Assembly (NCBI GenBank): GCA_016191525.1 | Contig: JACPOK010000033.1 | Span: forward strand, 496,001-560,000 | Origin: Burkholderiales bacterium | GTDB taxonomy: Bacteria; Pseudomonadota; Gammaproteobacteria; Burkholderiales; Burkholderiaceae_C | DNA: 64,000 bases | Reading direction: 5' to 3' | Shown: one piece after another, positions 29,179 to 37,955 of the stretch | How the letters are laid out: every line of letters starts with the position of its first letter | How positions within the stretch are numbered: the stretch's first letter is position 1 | Notes under the pieces: generated by a model | Database searches by the model: none | What the model was told of the DNA's origin: nothing | Seen by the model: only the letters and a program-made list of their open reading frames with translations | Translations under genes and position numbers: made by a program

Positions 29179-30510
29179 TCAAAAATACAGGTCTTCGATG
29201 GCGCCTGAAATCGGGATTTTTCCCTGCGCCAGCTGCGTGCGGTGCTTGTCCAGGCGCTTCAGGTCGTAAAGGTAGTTCACCATGAGGCCATAAGACTGCT
29301 TCAGGCCCTTGGGCGACGGGTCGGCCGCCCAGTTCAGCCGCTCCACCCGCGCGCCGTTGCCCAGGTGGAAGCGGGCCACCGGGTCCAGTGGCTTGCCCTC
29401 GTGCAGTTCCTGGCCCAGGTAGCGGGCGGCCCAGCCCAGCAGCTGGGTTCGCGCGGGCGACTTTTCCGGCAGGTCCAGCGGCGTATCAAGCGCCTTGGCC
29501 AGTTCATCGGGCGCATTCTTCACCAGCCAGGACCGCAGCCCCGGGATGGGCGAGAGCGTGGCAAAGGCCTTGAGGCGGGGAAACTCTTCCTTCAGCGTTT
29601 CCACCACCCGCTTGATCAGCGAATCGCCGAAGCTCACGCCGCGCAGGCCGGCCTGGGTGTTGCTGATGGAATAGAAGATGGCGGTGGTGGCCTTCTTCAG
29701 GTCCGACGGCGCCGCCGTTTCATCGAGCAGCGGCGTGATGCTGCCGGCGATCTCGTCCATCAGCGCCACCTCGACAAAGATCAGCGGCTCGTCGGGCAGG
29801 CGCGGGTGGAAAAAGCCGTAGCAGCGGCGGTCGCTGTCCAGCCGGTTCTTCAGGTCTTCCCAGCTGCGGATGTCGTGCACCGCCTCGTACTTGATCAGCT
29901 TTTCCAGCAGCGACGCGGGCGAGTCCCAGCTGATCGGCCGCAGGTCCAGGAAACCCACGTCGAACCAGGTGGAGAACATGTATTCCATCTCCACGTCCAG
30001 CGCGGCCAGCCGCTTGTCGGCCTTCAGGTGCGGCTGCATCTCGGCGCGCATGTCCACCAGGAAGCGGATGCCGCCGGGGTTGGCGGAAAAGCGCTGCAGC
30101 AGGCGCCGGCGCGGCGACACGGTGGCACGCCGGTACAGCACCTCGGCGGCGGCCTCGTCGGGCGTGCCCACGGCGGCGGCGTACTGGGCCTGGGCCAGCT
30201 TCACCTTTTCCGGATCGGCCACGAACTGCTCGCTCATCAGCAGCCACATATCGCGGCGCTGTCCAGGCGCGGCGCGCTCATACCAGGCCGCCATGCCCTT
30301 GGCGCGGCGCCCGCCCTCCACCTCGCTCACGCGCGGATCGACGATGCCCTGCAGCTCTTCCAGCGTGTGGCGCAGCACGCGCGGCGACAGCGCCTCTTCC
30401 TTCTTGCGCAGCGTGGCGCGCAGGCGCTCGCGGGTGGAGCGCGGCGCTTCCTGCGGCGCGGCGCGCAGCCTGGAGACGCCGCGGCTGATCCACTCGGGGG
30501 TATCCATCAT
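29179..30510 (-). CDS. matA: Malonyl-CoA decarboxylase
   Basis: A 443-residue malonyl-CoA decarboxylase that converts malonyl-CoA to acetyl-CoA and CO2. The N-terminal helical domain (about 1-150) precedes a GNAT-like catalytic domain. Family blocks include CYGFFHPRLPDEPLIF, the serine-containing SNTQAGLRGVSFGDSL, FATLSPIPGL, and the histidine block FHLGNGARVERLNW followed by KGLKQSYGLMVNYLY. The start at 30510 overlaps the matR stop. A second ATG follows immediately (ATGATG). It pairs with MatB for malonate use as a carbon source. Confidence 0.94.
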   Translation of the reverse strand: MMDTPEWISRGVSRLRAAPQEAPRSTRERLRATLRKKEEALSPRVLRHTLEELQGIVDPRVSEVEGGRRAKGMAAWYERAAPGQRRDMWLLMSEQFVADPEKVKLAQAQYAAAVGTPDEAAAEVLYRRATVSPRRRLLQRFSANPGGIRFLVDMRAEMQPHLKADKRLAALDVEMEYMFSTWFDVGFLDLRPISWDSPASLLEKLIKYEAVHDIRSWEDLKNRLDSDRRCYGFFHPRLPDEPLIFVEVALMDEIAGSITPLLDETAAPSDLKKATTAIFYSISNTQAGLRGVSFGDSLIKRVVETLKEEFPRLKAFATLSPIPGLRSWLVKNAPDELAKALDTPLDLPEKSPARTQLLGWAARYLGQELHEGKPLDPVARFHLGNGARVERLNWAADPSPKGLKQSYGLMVNYLYDLKRLDKHRTQLAQGKIPISGAIEDLYF

Positions 30511-31172
30511 GCGAGCCTCGATTTCTGGTTGCGGGCCAGTTCGCGCAGCGCTTCGCGCTGGCGCGTCAGGTGGGTGCGCATCGCGGCTTCGGCACCTTCC
30601 GGGTCGCGCGCCTTGAGCGCGGCGAACACCGCCATGTGCTCCGACAGGCTTTGTTCCAGCCGCCCCGGCGCATGCAGCTGGGCCAGCCGCGACAGCTTGA
30701 GAATCTTGCGCAGGTCGGCGATCACCTGGGCCAGCCAGCGGTTGCCGGCCAGCGTGATGAGGGCTTCGTGGATGGAGAAATTCACCGCGTAGTAATCGGC
30801 GATGCGGCGCGCTCTGGCGTGGCGGTTGAGCTTGTCGTGCAGGTCTTGCAGCGCCTGCAGGTCCGCGTCGGTGGCGTTTCGGGCGGCCTCGTAGGCGCAG
30901 CGCCCTTCCAGCAGCGCGATGACGGGAAAGATTTCGTCCAGGTCCTGCTCGGTCACCTGACTGACGAAGCAGCCCCGGCGCGGCTCGTGCCGCAGCAGGC
31001 CCTCGGCCGTGAGCACCTTCAGCGCCTCGCGCAGCGGCGTGCGGGAAATGGACAGCTGCTCGGCCAGCGCCACCTCGTCCAGGAAGGCGCCGGGGGCCAG
31101 CTCGCCGGAAAAAATCCGGTCGCGCAGCTGGGCGGCGACTTCATGGTGCAGGGAGTTCTGGACAACGCGCAT
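30507..31172 (-). CDS. matR: GntR-family regulator of malonate catabolism
   Basis: A 221-residue GntR/FCD regulator. The winged helix occupies about residues 5-72 (EVALAEQLSISRTPLREALKVL) and the FCD ligand domain about 80-210, with candidate metal histidines in FSIHEAL and LSEHMAV. It is first in the operon and overlaps matA by four bases (ATGA). GTAATT/AATTAC half-sites lie between its start codon and the predicted promoter, so it probably represses its own operon until malonate or malonyl-CoA binds. Confidence 0.92.
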   Translation of the reverse strand: MRVVQNSLHHEVAAQLRDRIFSGELAPGAFLDEVALAEQLSISRTPLREALKVLTAEGLLRHEPRRGCFVSQVTEQDLDEIFPVIALLEGRCAYEAARNATDADLQALQDLHDKLNRHARARRIADYYAVNFSIHEALITLAGNRWLAQVIADLRKILKLSRLAQLHAPGRLEQSLSEHMAVFAALKARDPEGAEAAMRTHLTRQREALRELARNQKSRLA

Positions 31173-31175
31173 GAG

Positions 31176-31203
31176 CTGTAATTTCCAATAATTACAGGTA
31201 ATT
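31176..31203. promoter_or_regulatory. mat operator: three alternating half-sites
   Basis: CTGTAATT (31176-31183) and AATTACAG (31190-31197) form a perfect inverted repeat with a 6-bp spacer. AATTAC (31190-31195) pairs again with GTAATT (31198-31203) across 2 bp. The cluster lies downstream of the predicted -10 and just ahead of the matR start codon, a repressor position. Confidence 0.65.
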
Positions 31204-31228
31204 ATGACGAAGGATTTGAATTTTGCAA
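31201..31228 (-). promoter_or_regulatory. Predicted mat operon promoter
   Basis: Read on the minus strand: -35 TTGCAA (31228-31223), 16-bp spacer, -10 CATAAT (31206-31201). The expected start is near 31194, inside the operator cluster, with a leader of about 22 nt. Confidence 0.55.
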
Positions 31229-31269
31229 GCGCCGGGCGCTGCGGAATCTACCTAGGGGTTTGCGCGGGC

Positions 31270-31950
31270 CTAAGGCCGGTACAGCAGCACCGCCAGCACC
31301 AGCCCGATGACGGCGGTGATGCTGGCCACCGAGACCCACATCAGGTGGTGGCTGGGCATGACCGGCAAGGCTTTGCCGGACGAGACCACGGAGGCCGGCG
31401 CATCGGGCCAGGGCGTGGCGTCGGCCAGCCACTCGACCAGCTCGCCCGCGGTTTCGTGGCTGAACAGCTCCAGCCCCACCCGCTGCAAAGGGTGGCTGAC
31501 CGGCGCTCCCGCGCTGCGCAGCCACAGGTCCACCTGCGAGCCCTGCACGCGGGCATGCACCACGTCCCGCAGGGGAATCTTCACGCGGTCTTCCTTCCAG
31601 CCCAGGCCGCTGCGGAAGCGCCCGGCCACGCGCAGCACGTCGGCCTGCACGCGCACCTCGATCTCGTCCTTGAAGCGGGGAATGTCCAGGCCCTTGCCTT
31701 CCACGTCGATGAGGCTGGCCGGGTAGGTCGCCTGGACGGTGGAGAACCCGCCGGTGCGGTTGGGCTGGAAGTCGTTGAAGCGGGGGCGCCGGCCAATCAG
31801 GTCGGCCACGGTCAACGGCTCGCCCGCGCTGTCGATGAGCACATGCTCACTGGTCAGCGTTTTCTTGATGCGCATGCCCACGATGGTGCGGCGGTCATAC
31901 GGACCCATCTTGCGGTCCTCGAGCACCACGTGGAAAACCGGTTGCTTCAA
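31270..31950 (-). CDS. Hypothetical protein with C-terminal membrane anchor
   Basis: A 226-residue protein if a TTG start at 31950 is used; this has GGGGGA upstream and yields the opening KQPVFHVVL. A later ATG at 31908 would drop 14 residues. The N-terminal part (FHVVLEDRKMGPYDRR, TVADLIGRR) looks like a small regulatory or input domain. The middle is beta-rich and a single hydrophobic helix ends the protein (SVASITAVIGLVLAVLLY, about 204-222). It lacks a signal peptide, so most of it would face the cytoplasm. It is divergent from the LOG-family gene. I do not recognise a function. Confidence 0.72.
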   Translation of the reverse strand: MKQPVFHVVLEDRKMGPYDRRTIVGMRIKKTLTSEHVLIDSAGEPLTVADLIGRRPRFNDFQPNRTGGFSTVQATYPASLIDVEGKGLDIPRFKDEIEVRVQADVLRVAGRFRSGLGWKEDRVKIPLRDVVHARVQGSQVDLWLRSAGAPVSHPLQRVGLELFSHETAGELVEWLADATPWPDAPASVVSSGKALPVMPSHHLMWVSVASITAVIGLVLAVLLYRP

Positions 31951-32022
31951 CCTCGTCCCCCGAAATATGTTTGGGGCAAGGATACCGGAGAACGGGGCAG
32001 CGATTGCCGTCAGAATGGCGCC

Positions 32023-32886
32023 ATGTCTTCCACCCGCAACATCCACGACAAGCGCCTGTCGGACGCCTGGGCCACCCTGCAGGCGCACGCCGACGCCGGT
32101 CTGCCCCTGGACCACGACGCCAGCCGCATCGCCTTCGCCGACCCCGAATTCCTGCTGCGCCGCGAAACCCGCGGCATCCGCTTCCAGCTGGAGCTGCTCA
32201 AGGCCGACCTGGAGCAGCAGGCCCACGGCATCGAGAACACCATCGTGGTGTTCGGCAGCGCGCGCTTTCGCAGCGAAGAGGAAGCCGCGGCCCTGGTGGT
32301 GGCCGCCGAGGCGGGGGGCGACGAGGAAATCATCCGCCGCACGAAGGCGCTGGCGCGCAATTCGCTGTATTACGAGAAGGCCCGCGCCTTCGGCAAGCTG
32401 GTGGCGCAGTACAGCGCCGGCAAGGAGCCGCGCGACATGCTGTTCATCTGCACCGGCGGCGGCCCGGGCATCATGCAGGCGGCCAACCGCGGCGCCTATG
32501 AGGGCGACGGCATCAGCGTGGGCCTGGCCATCGCGCTGCCGATGGAGGAAGCGGCCAACCCCTACGTGACGCCGGCCCTGTCATTCAAGTTCCACTACTT
32601 CGCCGCGCGCAAGATGCATTTCATGATGCGGGCCAAGGCGCTGGTGGCTTTCCCCGGCGGCTTCGGCACGCTGGACGAATTGTTCGAGGTGATCACCCTC
32701 GTGCAGACCAAGAAGGCCAAGCAGGTGCCCATCGTTCTGTTCGGCACCGACTACTGGAAGCGGCTGATCAAATTCGACGTGCTGATCGACGAAGGTGTCA
32801 TCTCGCCGGCCGACCTGCAGCTGTTCCACTACGCCGACGACCCCGAAGACGCCTGGAAGTACATCAGGGACTTTTATCGGCTCTGA
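32023..32886 (+). CDS. LOG-family protein (TIGR00730-like)
   Basis: A 287-residue protein with the LOG Rossmann-type fold. The N-terminal 70 residues are an extra helical extension. The core follows with VVFGSARF, FICTGGGPGIMQAANRGA and the diagnostic PGGFGTLDELFE (P-G-G-x-G-T-x-x-E). LOG proteins include nucleoside-5'-monophosphate phosphoribohydrolases that release free bases, including cytokinins. The physiological role in this bacterium is unknown. Its last 23 bp overlap the convergent MFS gene. Confidence 0.9.
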   Translation: MSSTRNIHDKRLSDAWATLQAHADAGLPLDHDASRIAFADPEFLLRRETRGIRFQLELLKADLEQQAHGIENTIVVFGSARFRSEEEAAALVVAAEAGGDEEIIRRTKALARNSLYYEKARAFGKLVAQYSAGKEPRDMLFICTGGGPGIMQAANRGAYEGDGISVGLAIALPMEEAANPYVTPALSFKFHYFAARKMHFMMRAKALVAFPGGFGTLDELFEVITLVQTKKAKQVPIVLFGTDYWKRLIKFDVLIDEGVISPADLQLFHYADDPEDAWKYIRDFYRL

Positions 32887-34027
32887 GCTTCATCGCCAGC
32901 CGGGTGCCTGAGCCGACCACCGCGCCCACGACCCAGAACACGCCGGAGATCCCGATCACCGAGCCGGCCAGCCCGAACAGCATTGGCATGGCCACGCTGG
33001 ACGCGTTGATCGCCATGATGCGCAGCGCCACCGCCTCGCCGTGCCGGTGCTCGGGCGTGATCTGGTGCAGCGTGCTCATCACCATCGGCTGCACGCAGCC
33101 CAGCGCCACCCCCAGCAGCGAAGAGCACACCCCCATCGCCAGCGCCGAGTGCAGGAACGGGTAAACCGCGAACAGCAGCGCGGTGGCCGCCATCGCCCAG
33201 GCGATGACTTTCCATTCCTTCAGGTGGGCGGCCAGCGTGGGCAGCGCCACCCGCACCAGCGCGGCGGCGATGGCGAAAGCGCCCAGGATGGTGCCGATCA
33301 CCGAGGCCGAAAGCCCCCGCTCGTGGCCCAGCACAGGCACCACGAAGGTGTGCACGTCCCAGCAGGACGACAGGAACCAGTTGACCAGCAGCAGGCGGCG
33401 GAACATGGGCTCGCGCACCAGGTCCCAGGCGGTGCCGGGCTTCTCGCCTTCGGGGCGGATCACCGGCGCCAGCTCCACCGCCGACTGCACCCAGAACCAG
33501 GTGACCAGCGGCAGCACGGCCATCAGCAGGAAGGCCAGCTGGAAGCCGCCGTTGTCGATGGCCAGCCCCGCGCAGAACGGGCCCAGGAAATTCGAAGCCG
33601 CCGGGCCGATGGCCAGCCAGGAGAACACCTGCTTCAACTGGGTCGAGTTTTCCGCGGCGCGGCCCACGTGGCGTTGCAGTGCGATGGAGGCGGCGCCGGT
33701 GGCACCGCCCGTCAACAGCGCGGCAATGCACAGCACAGGGAATACTGGCCAGACTGCGGCCATGCCGGCGCCAGCGGATGCGGCGACGATGGCCATGGCC
33801 ATCGGCCGCTTCAGGCCGCGACGGTCCGCGTAGCGGCCCGCCGGCAGCGCCAGGAACACCTGGGTGAGCGCGAACAGCGCCAGCAGCACGCCCACCGCCG
33901 CCGCACTGTAGCCCTCGCGCAGGGCCAGCAACGGCGCCGCCATCCGGCTGCCGGCCATCGCGGCATGCAGGAAGATCTGGCCGGCGATCAGCCGGGCCAG
34001 CGCAGGGTTGAGGCCGCCACCGTTCAT
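32864..34027 (-). CDS. MFS transporter
   Basis: A 387-residue major facilitator with twelve predicted helices and the cytoplasmic loop motif GRYADRRGLKRP between helices 2 and 3 (consensus G-x-x-x-D-R-x-G-R-R). The central loop (about 185-200) is short. The substrate is not deducible. It lies 7 bp after rmuC and is the last of a permease-dehydrogenase-rmuC-MFS run on the minus strand. Confidence 0.88.
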   Translation of the reverse strand: MNGGGLNPALARLIAGQIFLHAAMAGSRMAAPLLALREGYSAAAVGVLLALFALTQVFLALPAGRYADRRGLKRPMAMAIVAASAGAGMAAVWPVFPVLCIAALLTGGATGAASIALQRHVGRAAENSTQLKQVFSWLAIGPAASNFLGPFCAGLAIDNGGFQLAFLLMAVLPLVTWFWVQSAVELAPVIRPEGEKPGTAWDLVREPMFRRLLLVNWFLSSCWDVHTFVVPVLGHERGLSASVIGTILGAFAIAAALVRVALPTLAAHLKEWKVIAWAMAATALLFAVYPFLHSALAMGVCSSLLGVALGCVQPMVMSTLHQITPEHRHGEAVALRIMAINASSVAMPMLFGLAGSVIGISGVFWVVGAVVGSGTRLAMKLRADKSP

Positions 34028-34034
34028 GAGGCGC

Positions 34035-35276
34035 TCATTCGTTGCCGTCTTCCCCTTCGGCAGCCGGCGGCAGCAGGGCCTGCGCCTGCGCGTCGGGCAG
34101 CGCCTCCACCACTTTCAGCGCGCGCCGCATCTGGTTGGTCCGCGTGGTGGCGGTCTCCAGCGTGTCGGACGCCTTGCGCACCTGCTCGCGGATTTTCTCC
34201 ACCCAGGCGCCGTAGCGCTCGAACTCTGTCTTGACGGCGCCCAGCACCTTCCACACTTCAGACGCCTGCTGCTCCAGCGCCAGCGTGCGAAAGCCCATGT
34301 GCAGGCTGTTGAGCATGGCCAGCAGCGTGGTGGGCCCCGCCAGCGTGACGCGGTAGTCGCGCTGCAGGCTGTCCATCAGGCCGGGGCGGCGCAGCACCTC
34401 GGCATAGAGGCTCTCCACCGGCAGGAACAGGATGGCGAAATCGGTGGTGTGCGGCGGGCACAGGTAGCTGGCGGCGATCGACTTCGCTTCAGTGCGGATG
34501 CGCGACTCCAGCGCACGGGCCGCGATGTCGGCCGCGGCCGGGTCGGCCCGGTCCTGCGCGTCCAGCAGGCGCTCGTAATCGTCGCGCGGGAACTTGGCAT
34601 CCACTGGCAGCCACACCGGCGTGCCGTCGGCACTGCGGCCCGGGAAGCGGATGGCGAAGTCCACCCGCTGGTTGCTGTGCGGCTTGGTTTCCACCTGCTT
34701 GGCGTACTGCTCGTTGGTGAGCACCTGTTCGAGCAGCGCTTCCAGCTGCACCTCGCCGAACATGCCGCGCGATTTCACGTTGGTCAGCACGCGCTGCAGG
34801 TCGCCCACGCCCTGCGCCAGCGTCTGCATCTGGCCCAGGCCCTTGTGCACCTGCTCCAGCCGGTCGGCCACCTGCTTGAAGCTCTCGCCCAGGCGCTTTT
34901 CCAGCGTGGTCTGCAGCTTCTCGTCCACCGTCTTGCGCATCTCGTCGAGCTTGGCGATGTTGGTCTGCTGCAGCTGGGCCAGCTGCGCCTCCAGCGTGGC
35001 GCGCACCTCGCCCATGCGCCGCGCGTTCGATTCGCTCAGGTTGGTCAGCTGCGAGGTCAGGATTTCCTGGAACGCCGCCAGGGTCTGGGTGAGTTCGACC
35101 CGGCCCCCGCGCGAGGACTCGCTGATCTCGCGGCGCAGTTCGCGCTCCAGCCGCTCGTTGGCCGCCATCAGCTCGGCATGGCCGCTGGCACCCTGCTGCG
35201 GCGGCTTGCGCAGCAGCAGGATCACCAGCAGCAGCAGGTTGGCGAAGACAAGCGCGATGACAAGCCAGAGTTCCAA
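34035..35276 (-). CDS. rmuC: DNA recombination protein RmuC
   Basis: A 413-residue RmuC with an N-terminal membrane helix (about 3-22, LVIALVFANLLLLVILLL), a long coiled coil (about 40-150) and a nuclease-like domain (about 165-370) with DFAIRFPGR, LPVDAKFPRDDYERL and FAILFLPVESLYAE. RmuC limits inverted-repeat-associated rearrangement in E. coli. Length is at the short end of the family. It lies between the 2-hydroxyacid dehydrogenase and the MFS gene with gaps of 19 and 7 bp, apparently only as an operon passenger. Confidence 0.93.
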   Translation of the reverse strand: MELWLVIALVFANLLLLVILLLRKPPQQGASGHAELMAANERLERELRREISESSRGGRVELTQTLAAFQEILTSQLTNLSESNARRMGEVRATLEAQLAQLQQTNIAKLDEMRKTVDEKLQTTLEKRLGESFKQVADRLEQVHKGLGQMQTLAQGVGDLQRVLTNVKSRGMFGEVQLEALLEQVLTNEQYAKQVETKPHSNQRVDFAIRFPGRSADGTPVWLPVDAKFPRDDYERLLDAQDRADPAAADIAARALESRIRTEAKSIAASYLCPPHTTDFAILFLPVESLYAEVLRRPGLMDSLQRDYRVTLAGPTTLLAMLNSLHMGFRTLALEQQASEVWKVLGAVKTEFERYGAWVEKIREQVRKASDTLETATTRTNQMRRALKVVEALPDAQAQALLPPAAEGEDGNE

Positions 35277-35295
35277 GGGCGTCTTTCTTTTGAAG

Positions 35296-36279
35296 TTACT
35301 TGGCGAGCACTTCGGGGTTCAGCGGTGTGAGCGCCTTGCCGTGCACGAGGAAGCCGATCAGGTTGTCGGCCGCCAGGTTGGCCATGGCCATGCGGGTGGG
35401 CACGGTGGCGCTGGCGATGTGCGGCGTGAGCACCACGTTCGGCACCGTGAGCAGCGCGGGATTGACCCTGGGCTCGCCCTCGAACACGTCCAGGCCGGCC
35501 GCGGCGATGCGTTTTTCGGCCAGCGCCACGGCCAGCGCCGCATCGTCCACAATGCCGCCGCGCGCGATGTTGATCAGGTTGGCGGTGGGCTTCATCTGCG
35601 CCAGCTCCGCGGCGCCGATGGTGTGGTGCGACGACGGCGAATACGGCAGCACCAGCACCAGGTGGTCGGCGGTCCTGAGCAATTCTTCCTTGCTCACGTA
35701 GCGGGCCTTGCAGGCGGCTTCCAGTTCCGGCGAGAGGCGCGAGCGGTTGTGGTAGATCACGTTCATGCCGAAGCCGTGGGCGCCGCGCTTCGCGATGCCC
35801 TGCCCGATGCGGCCCATGCCCAGGATGCCCAGCGTGCTGCCGTGCACGTCCGAGCCGGCGAACATGTCGAAGCTCCAGCGGTCCCACTTGCCGGCGCGCA
35901 GGAAATGCTCGCTCTCGGCGACCCGGCGGGCGGTGGCCATCAGCAGCGCGAAGCCGAAGTCGGCGGTGGTTTCGGTCAGCACGTCGGGGGCGTTGGTGGC
36001 CAGCACGCCGCGCGCCGTCATGGCATCGACGTCGAAGTTGTTGTAGCCCACCGCCATGTTGGCGCAGATCTTCAGTTGCGGCGCTGCGGCCAGCGCCTCG
36101 GCGTCGATGCGCTCGCCGCCGGTGGTGAAGGCGCCTGCCTTGTCCGCCAGCATCTGCGCGAGCTTGCGCTTGTCCCAGGGCGTGTCGGGCTGGTTGGATT
36201 CGACGTCGAAGTGTTCTTCCAGCTTGGTGAGTACTTGCGGGAAAATCGCGCGGGCGACCAGGATCTTCTGTTTTTTCAT
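35296..36279 (-). CDS. D-2-hydroxyacid dehydrogenase (glyoxylate/hydroxypyruvate reductase type)
   Basis: A 327-residue NAD(P)-dependent reductase. The Rossmann motif is GILGMGRIGQGIAKR. The catalytic set is R in NIARGGIVDD, E in DVFEGEPRV and H in LTPHIASAT. The NRSR stretch at the end of the second strand (VIYHNRSRL) suggests NADPH preference, as in GhrB-type enzymes. It could reduce glyoxylate or hydroxypyruvate and so connect to the glyoxylate genes at 16-21 kb, though it is not in the same operon. It starts 8 bp after the permease stop. Confidence 0.92.
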   Translation of the reverse strand: MKKQKILVARAIFPQVLTKLEEHFDVESNQPDTPWDKRKLAQMLADKAGAFTTGGERIDAEALAAAPQLKICANMAVGYNNFDVDAMTARGVLATNAPDVLTETTADFGFALLMATARRVAESEHFLRAGKWDRWSFDMFAGSDVHGSTLGILGMGRIGQGIAKRGAHGFGMNVIYHNRSRLSPELEAACKARYVSKEELLRTADHLVLVLPYSPSSHHTIGAAELAQMKPTANLINIARGGIVDDAALAVALAEKRIAAAGLDVFEGEPRVNPALLTVPNVVLTPHIASATVPTRMAMANLAADNLIGFLVHGKALTPLNPEVLAK

Positions 36280-36286
36280 TGGTAAA

Positions 36287-37564
36287 TCAGGCTGCAGAGC
36301 GCACGGGTTGTGCGTGAGGCGCTATTGAATTAATAGCAGAGGGCGTGCCCTTGCGGGCAGCAGGCGGGTCGGGATGCCAGCCGAGCACGGCCAGCAGCAC
36401 GAAGAAACCGATGACATAGGCCAGTGCAATGTGCCAGCCGCCGCGCAGCCAGGCGCCGACCGAGCGGGCCTCCGGGTACATGCCCGCCAGTGCCACGCCG
36501 GCCGAGGAGCCGAACCAGATCATGGAGCCGCCGAAGCCCACGGCATAGGCCAGGAAGCCCCAGTCGTAGCCGCCCTGCCGCAGCGCCAGCGCGGTGAGCG
36601 GGATGTTGTCGAACACGGCGCTGACAAATCCCAGCCCCAGCGCCGTCTGCCACGAGGCGGCGGGCAGCGACTGCACCGGCATCATGGCCGCGCACATCAC
36701 CAGCGACAAAAGGAAGATGCTGCCGCGCAGGGCGCCGGGCAGCAGGCCCCAGGCCGGCTGCCGCCACGCGGTGGTGGCGAGGATGGCCGCCCACACGGCA
36801 ATGCCGATCACCGGCCACTGCTCCAGCACGGCGGGCGCGCGCAGGTTGAAGAACACGTTGGCCCCGATGGCGCAGGCCAGGATGATGGCGACGATCGCCA
36901 GCCGCGGGGTCTCCAGTGCCGCGCCGGCCGGGTTGTCCTTCATGATGGGCTGGTAGGCGTGCTGCTGGCGCGCCGCGATCACGCCGAAGATGAGCGTGGC
37001 AACCACCGCCGCCACGTAGGCCTCGAACACCTGCGATGCCTTGACGCCGGCGATCCACATCATGGTGGTGGTGGTGTCGCCCACCACGCTGCCCGAGCCG
37101 CCGGCATTGCTGGCCGCGACGATGGCCGCCAGGAAGCCGATGTGCAGGCGCCGCTTGTACAGCACGGCCGCCATGCTGCCGCCTATCATCGCGGCGGCAA
37201 TGTTGTCCAGGAAGCTGGAGATGACGAACACCAGCAGCAGCAACACAAAGCCGCCTTTCCAGTCGTCGGGCAGCCAGCGCGGCAGCAGGCCCGGCAGCCC
37301 GCTGCGCTCGAAGTGGTCGGCCAGCAGCGCGAAGCCGAGCAGCAGGCCCAGCAGGTTGGCCAGCGTGACCCATTCGTGATGCAGCAGCGCCGCCAGCCCC
37401 GCCAGGCCCGGGGCGCCGGAGAAATCGCCAAAGCCGAGCTTGTAGAGCGTGATCACTGCCAGGCCGGTGAGCGCCACGGCCAAGGTGTGATGGTGGAACA
37501 GCGCTACGCCCAGCAGCGTGAGGGCGAAGAGGATGAAGTCGATGGGGATTCCCGCGAGGGACAT
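36287..37564 (-). CDS. NhaD/CitMHS-type ion transporter
   Basis: A 425-residue membrane protein with about eleven hydrophobic segments. Two inverted-repeat re-entrant motifs stand out: SSFLDNIAAAMIGGSMA in the first half and SAVFDNIPLTALALRQG in the second. Paired F-D-N segments are typical of NhaD sodium/proton antiporters and related ion-transporter-superfamily permeases. The start at 37564 gives a natural N-terminus; ATGs further out lack support. It heads a four-gene minus-strand run. Ion or carboxylate specificity is unclear. Confidence 0.8.
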   Translation of the reverse strand: MSLAGIPIDFILFALTLLGVALFHHHTLAVALTGLAVITLYKLGFGDFSGAPGLAGLAALLHHEWVTLANLLGLLLGFALLADHFERSGLPGLLPRWLPDDWKGGFVLLLLVFVISSFLDNIAAAMIGGSMAAVLYKRRLHIGFLAAIVAASNAGGSGSVVGDTTTTMMWIAGVKASQVFEAYVAAVVATLIFGVIAARQQHAYQPIMKDNPAGAALETPRLAIVAIILACAIGANVFFNLRAPAVLEQWPVIGIAVWAAILATTAWRQPAWGLLPGALRGSIFLLSLVMCAAMMPVQSLPAASWQTALGLGFVSAVFDNIPLTALALRQGGYDWGFLAYAVGFGGSMIWFGSSAGVALAGMYPEARSVGAWLRGGWHIALAYVIGFFVLLAVLGWHPDPPAARKGTPSAINSIAPHAQPVRSAA

Positions 37565-37613
37565 GGTGTCTCGATGCGCTTTGTTTTGAGGGGCCGCGCC
37601 CATTATCTCAACT

Positions 37614-37629
37614 GTAGGCATGTGCCTAC
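37614..37629. promoter_or_regulatory. 16-bp palindrome upstream of the csbD-like gene
   Basis: GTAGGCATGTGCCTAC has perfect seven-base arms around TG. It lies 79 bp before the CsbD start and 50 bp before the divergent permease start. A lone CCTAC half-site recurs at 37652-37656. It is a plausible stress-response operator; the regulator is unknown. Confidence 0.45.
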
Positions 37630-37707
37630 GGGCTCAGCGTGAGGCGTCCTACCTTTGTACTCATGCAGCGCGCCTAAAGTTTTCGCACCATCAACCCGGA
37701 GACCCGT

Positions 37708-37932
37708 ATGAACCACGACCGTATCGAAGGCAACTGGAAGCAAGTGAAGGGGAAGGTCAAGGAGCAATGGGGCAAGCTCACCGACGACGACCTCGACGTC
37801 ATCGCCGGCAAGCGCGACCAGTTGCTGGGCCGCATCCAGGAACGCCATGGCATCGCCAAGGAAGACGCGGAGACCCAGGTGCGCAGCTTCGAGAAGCACA
37901 ACCCCAACTTCATCTTCGAGAAATCGCAGTAA
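37708..37932 (+). CDS. CsbD-family stress protein
   Basis: A 74-residue CsbD protein. The family pattern is clear: the opening MNHDRIEGNWKQVKGKVKEQWG, then KLTDDDLDVIAGKRDQLLG, ending with IQERHGIAKEDAE. These small hydrophilic, charged proteins accumulate under general stress, but no biochemical role is established. GGAG lies about 10 bp before the start. It precedes a small secreted protein by 23 bp, so both may be one stress-induced transcript. Confidence 0.92.
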   Translation: MNHDRIEGNWKQVKGKVKEQWGKLTDDDLDVIAGKRDQLLGRIQERHGIAKEDAETQVRSFEKHNPNFIFEKSQ

Positions 37933-37955
37933 CCACCCTACAGGAGCCTGATTCC

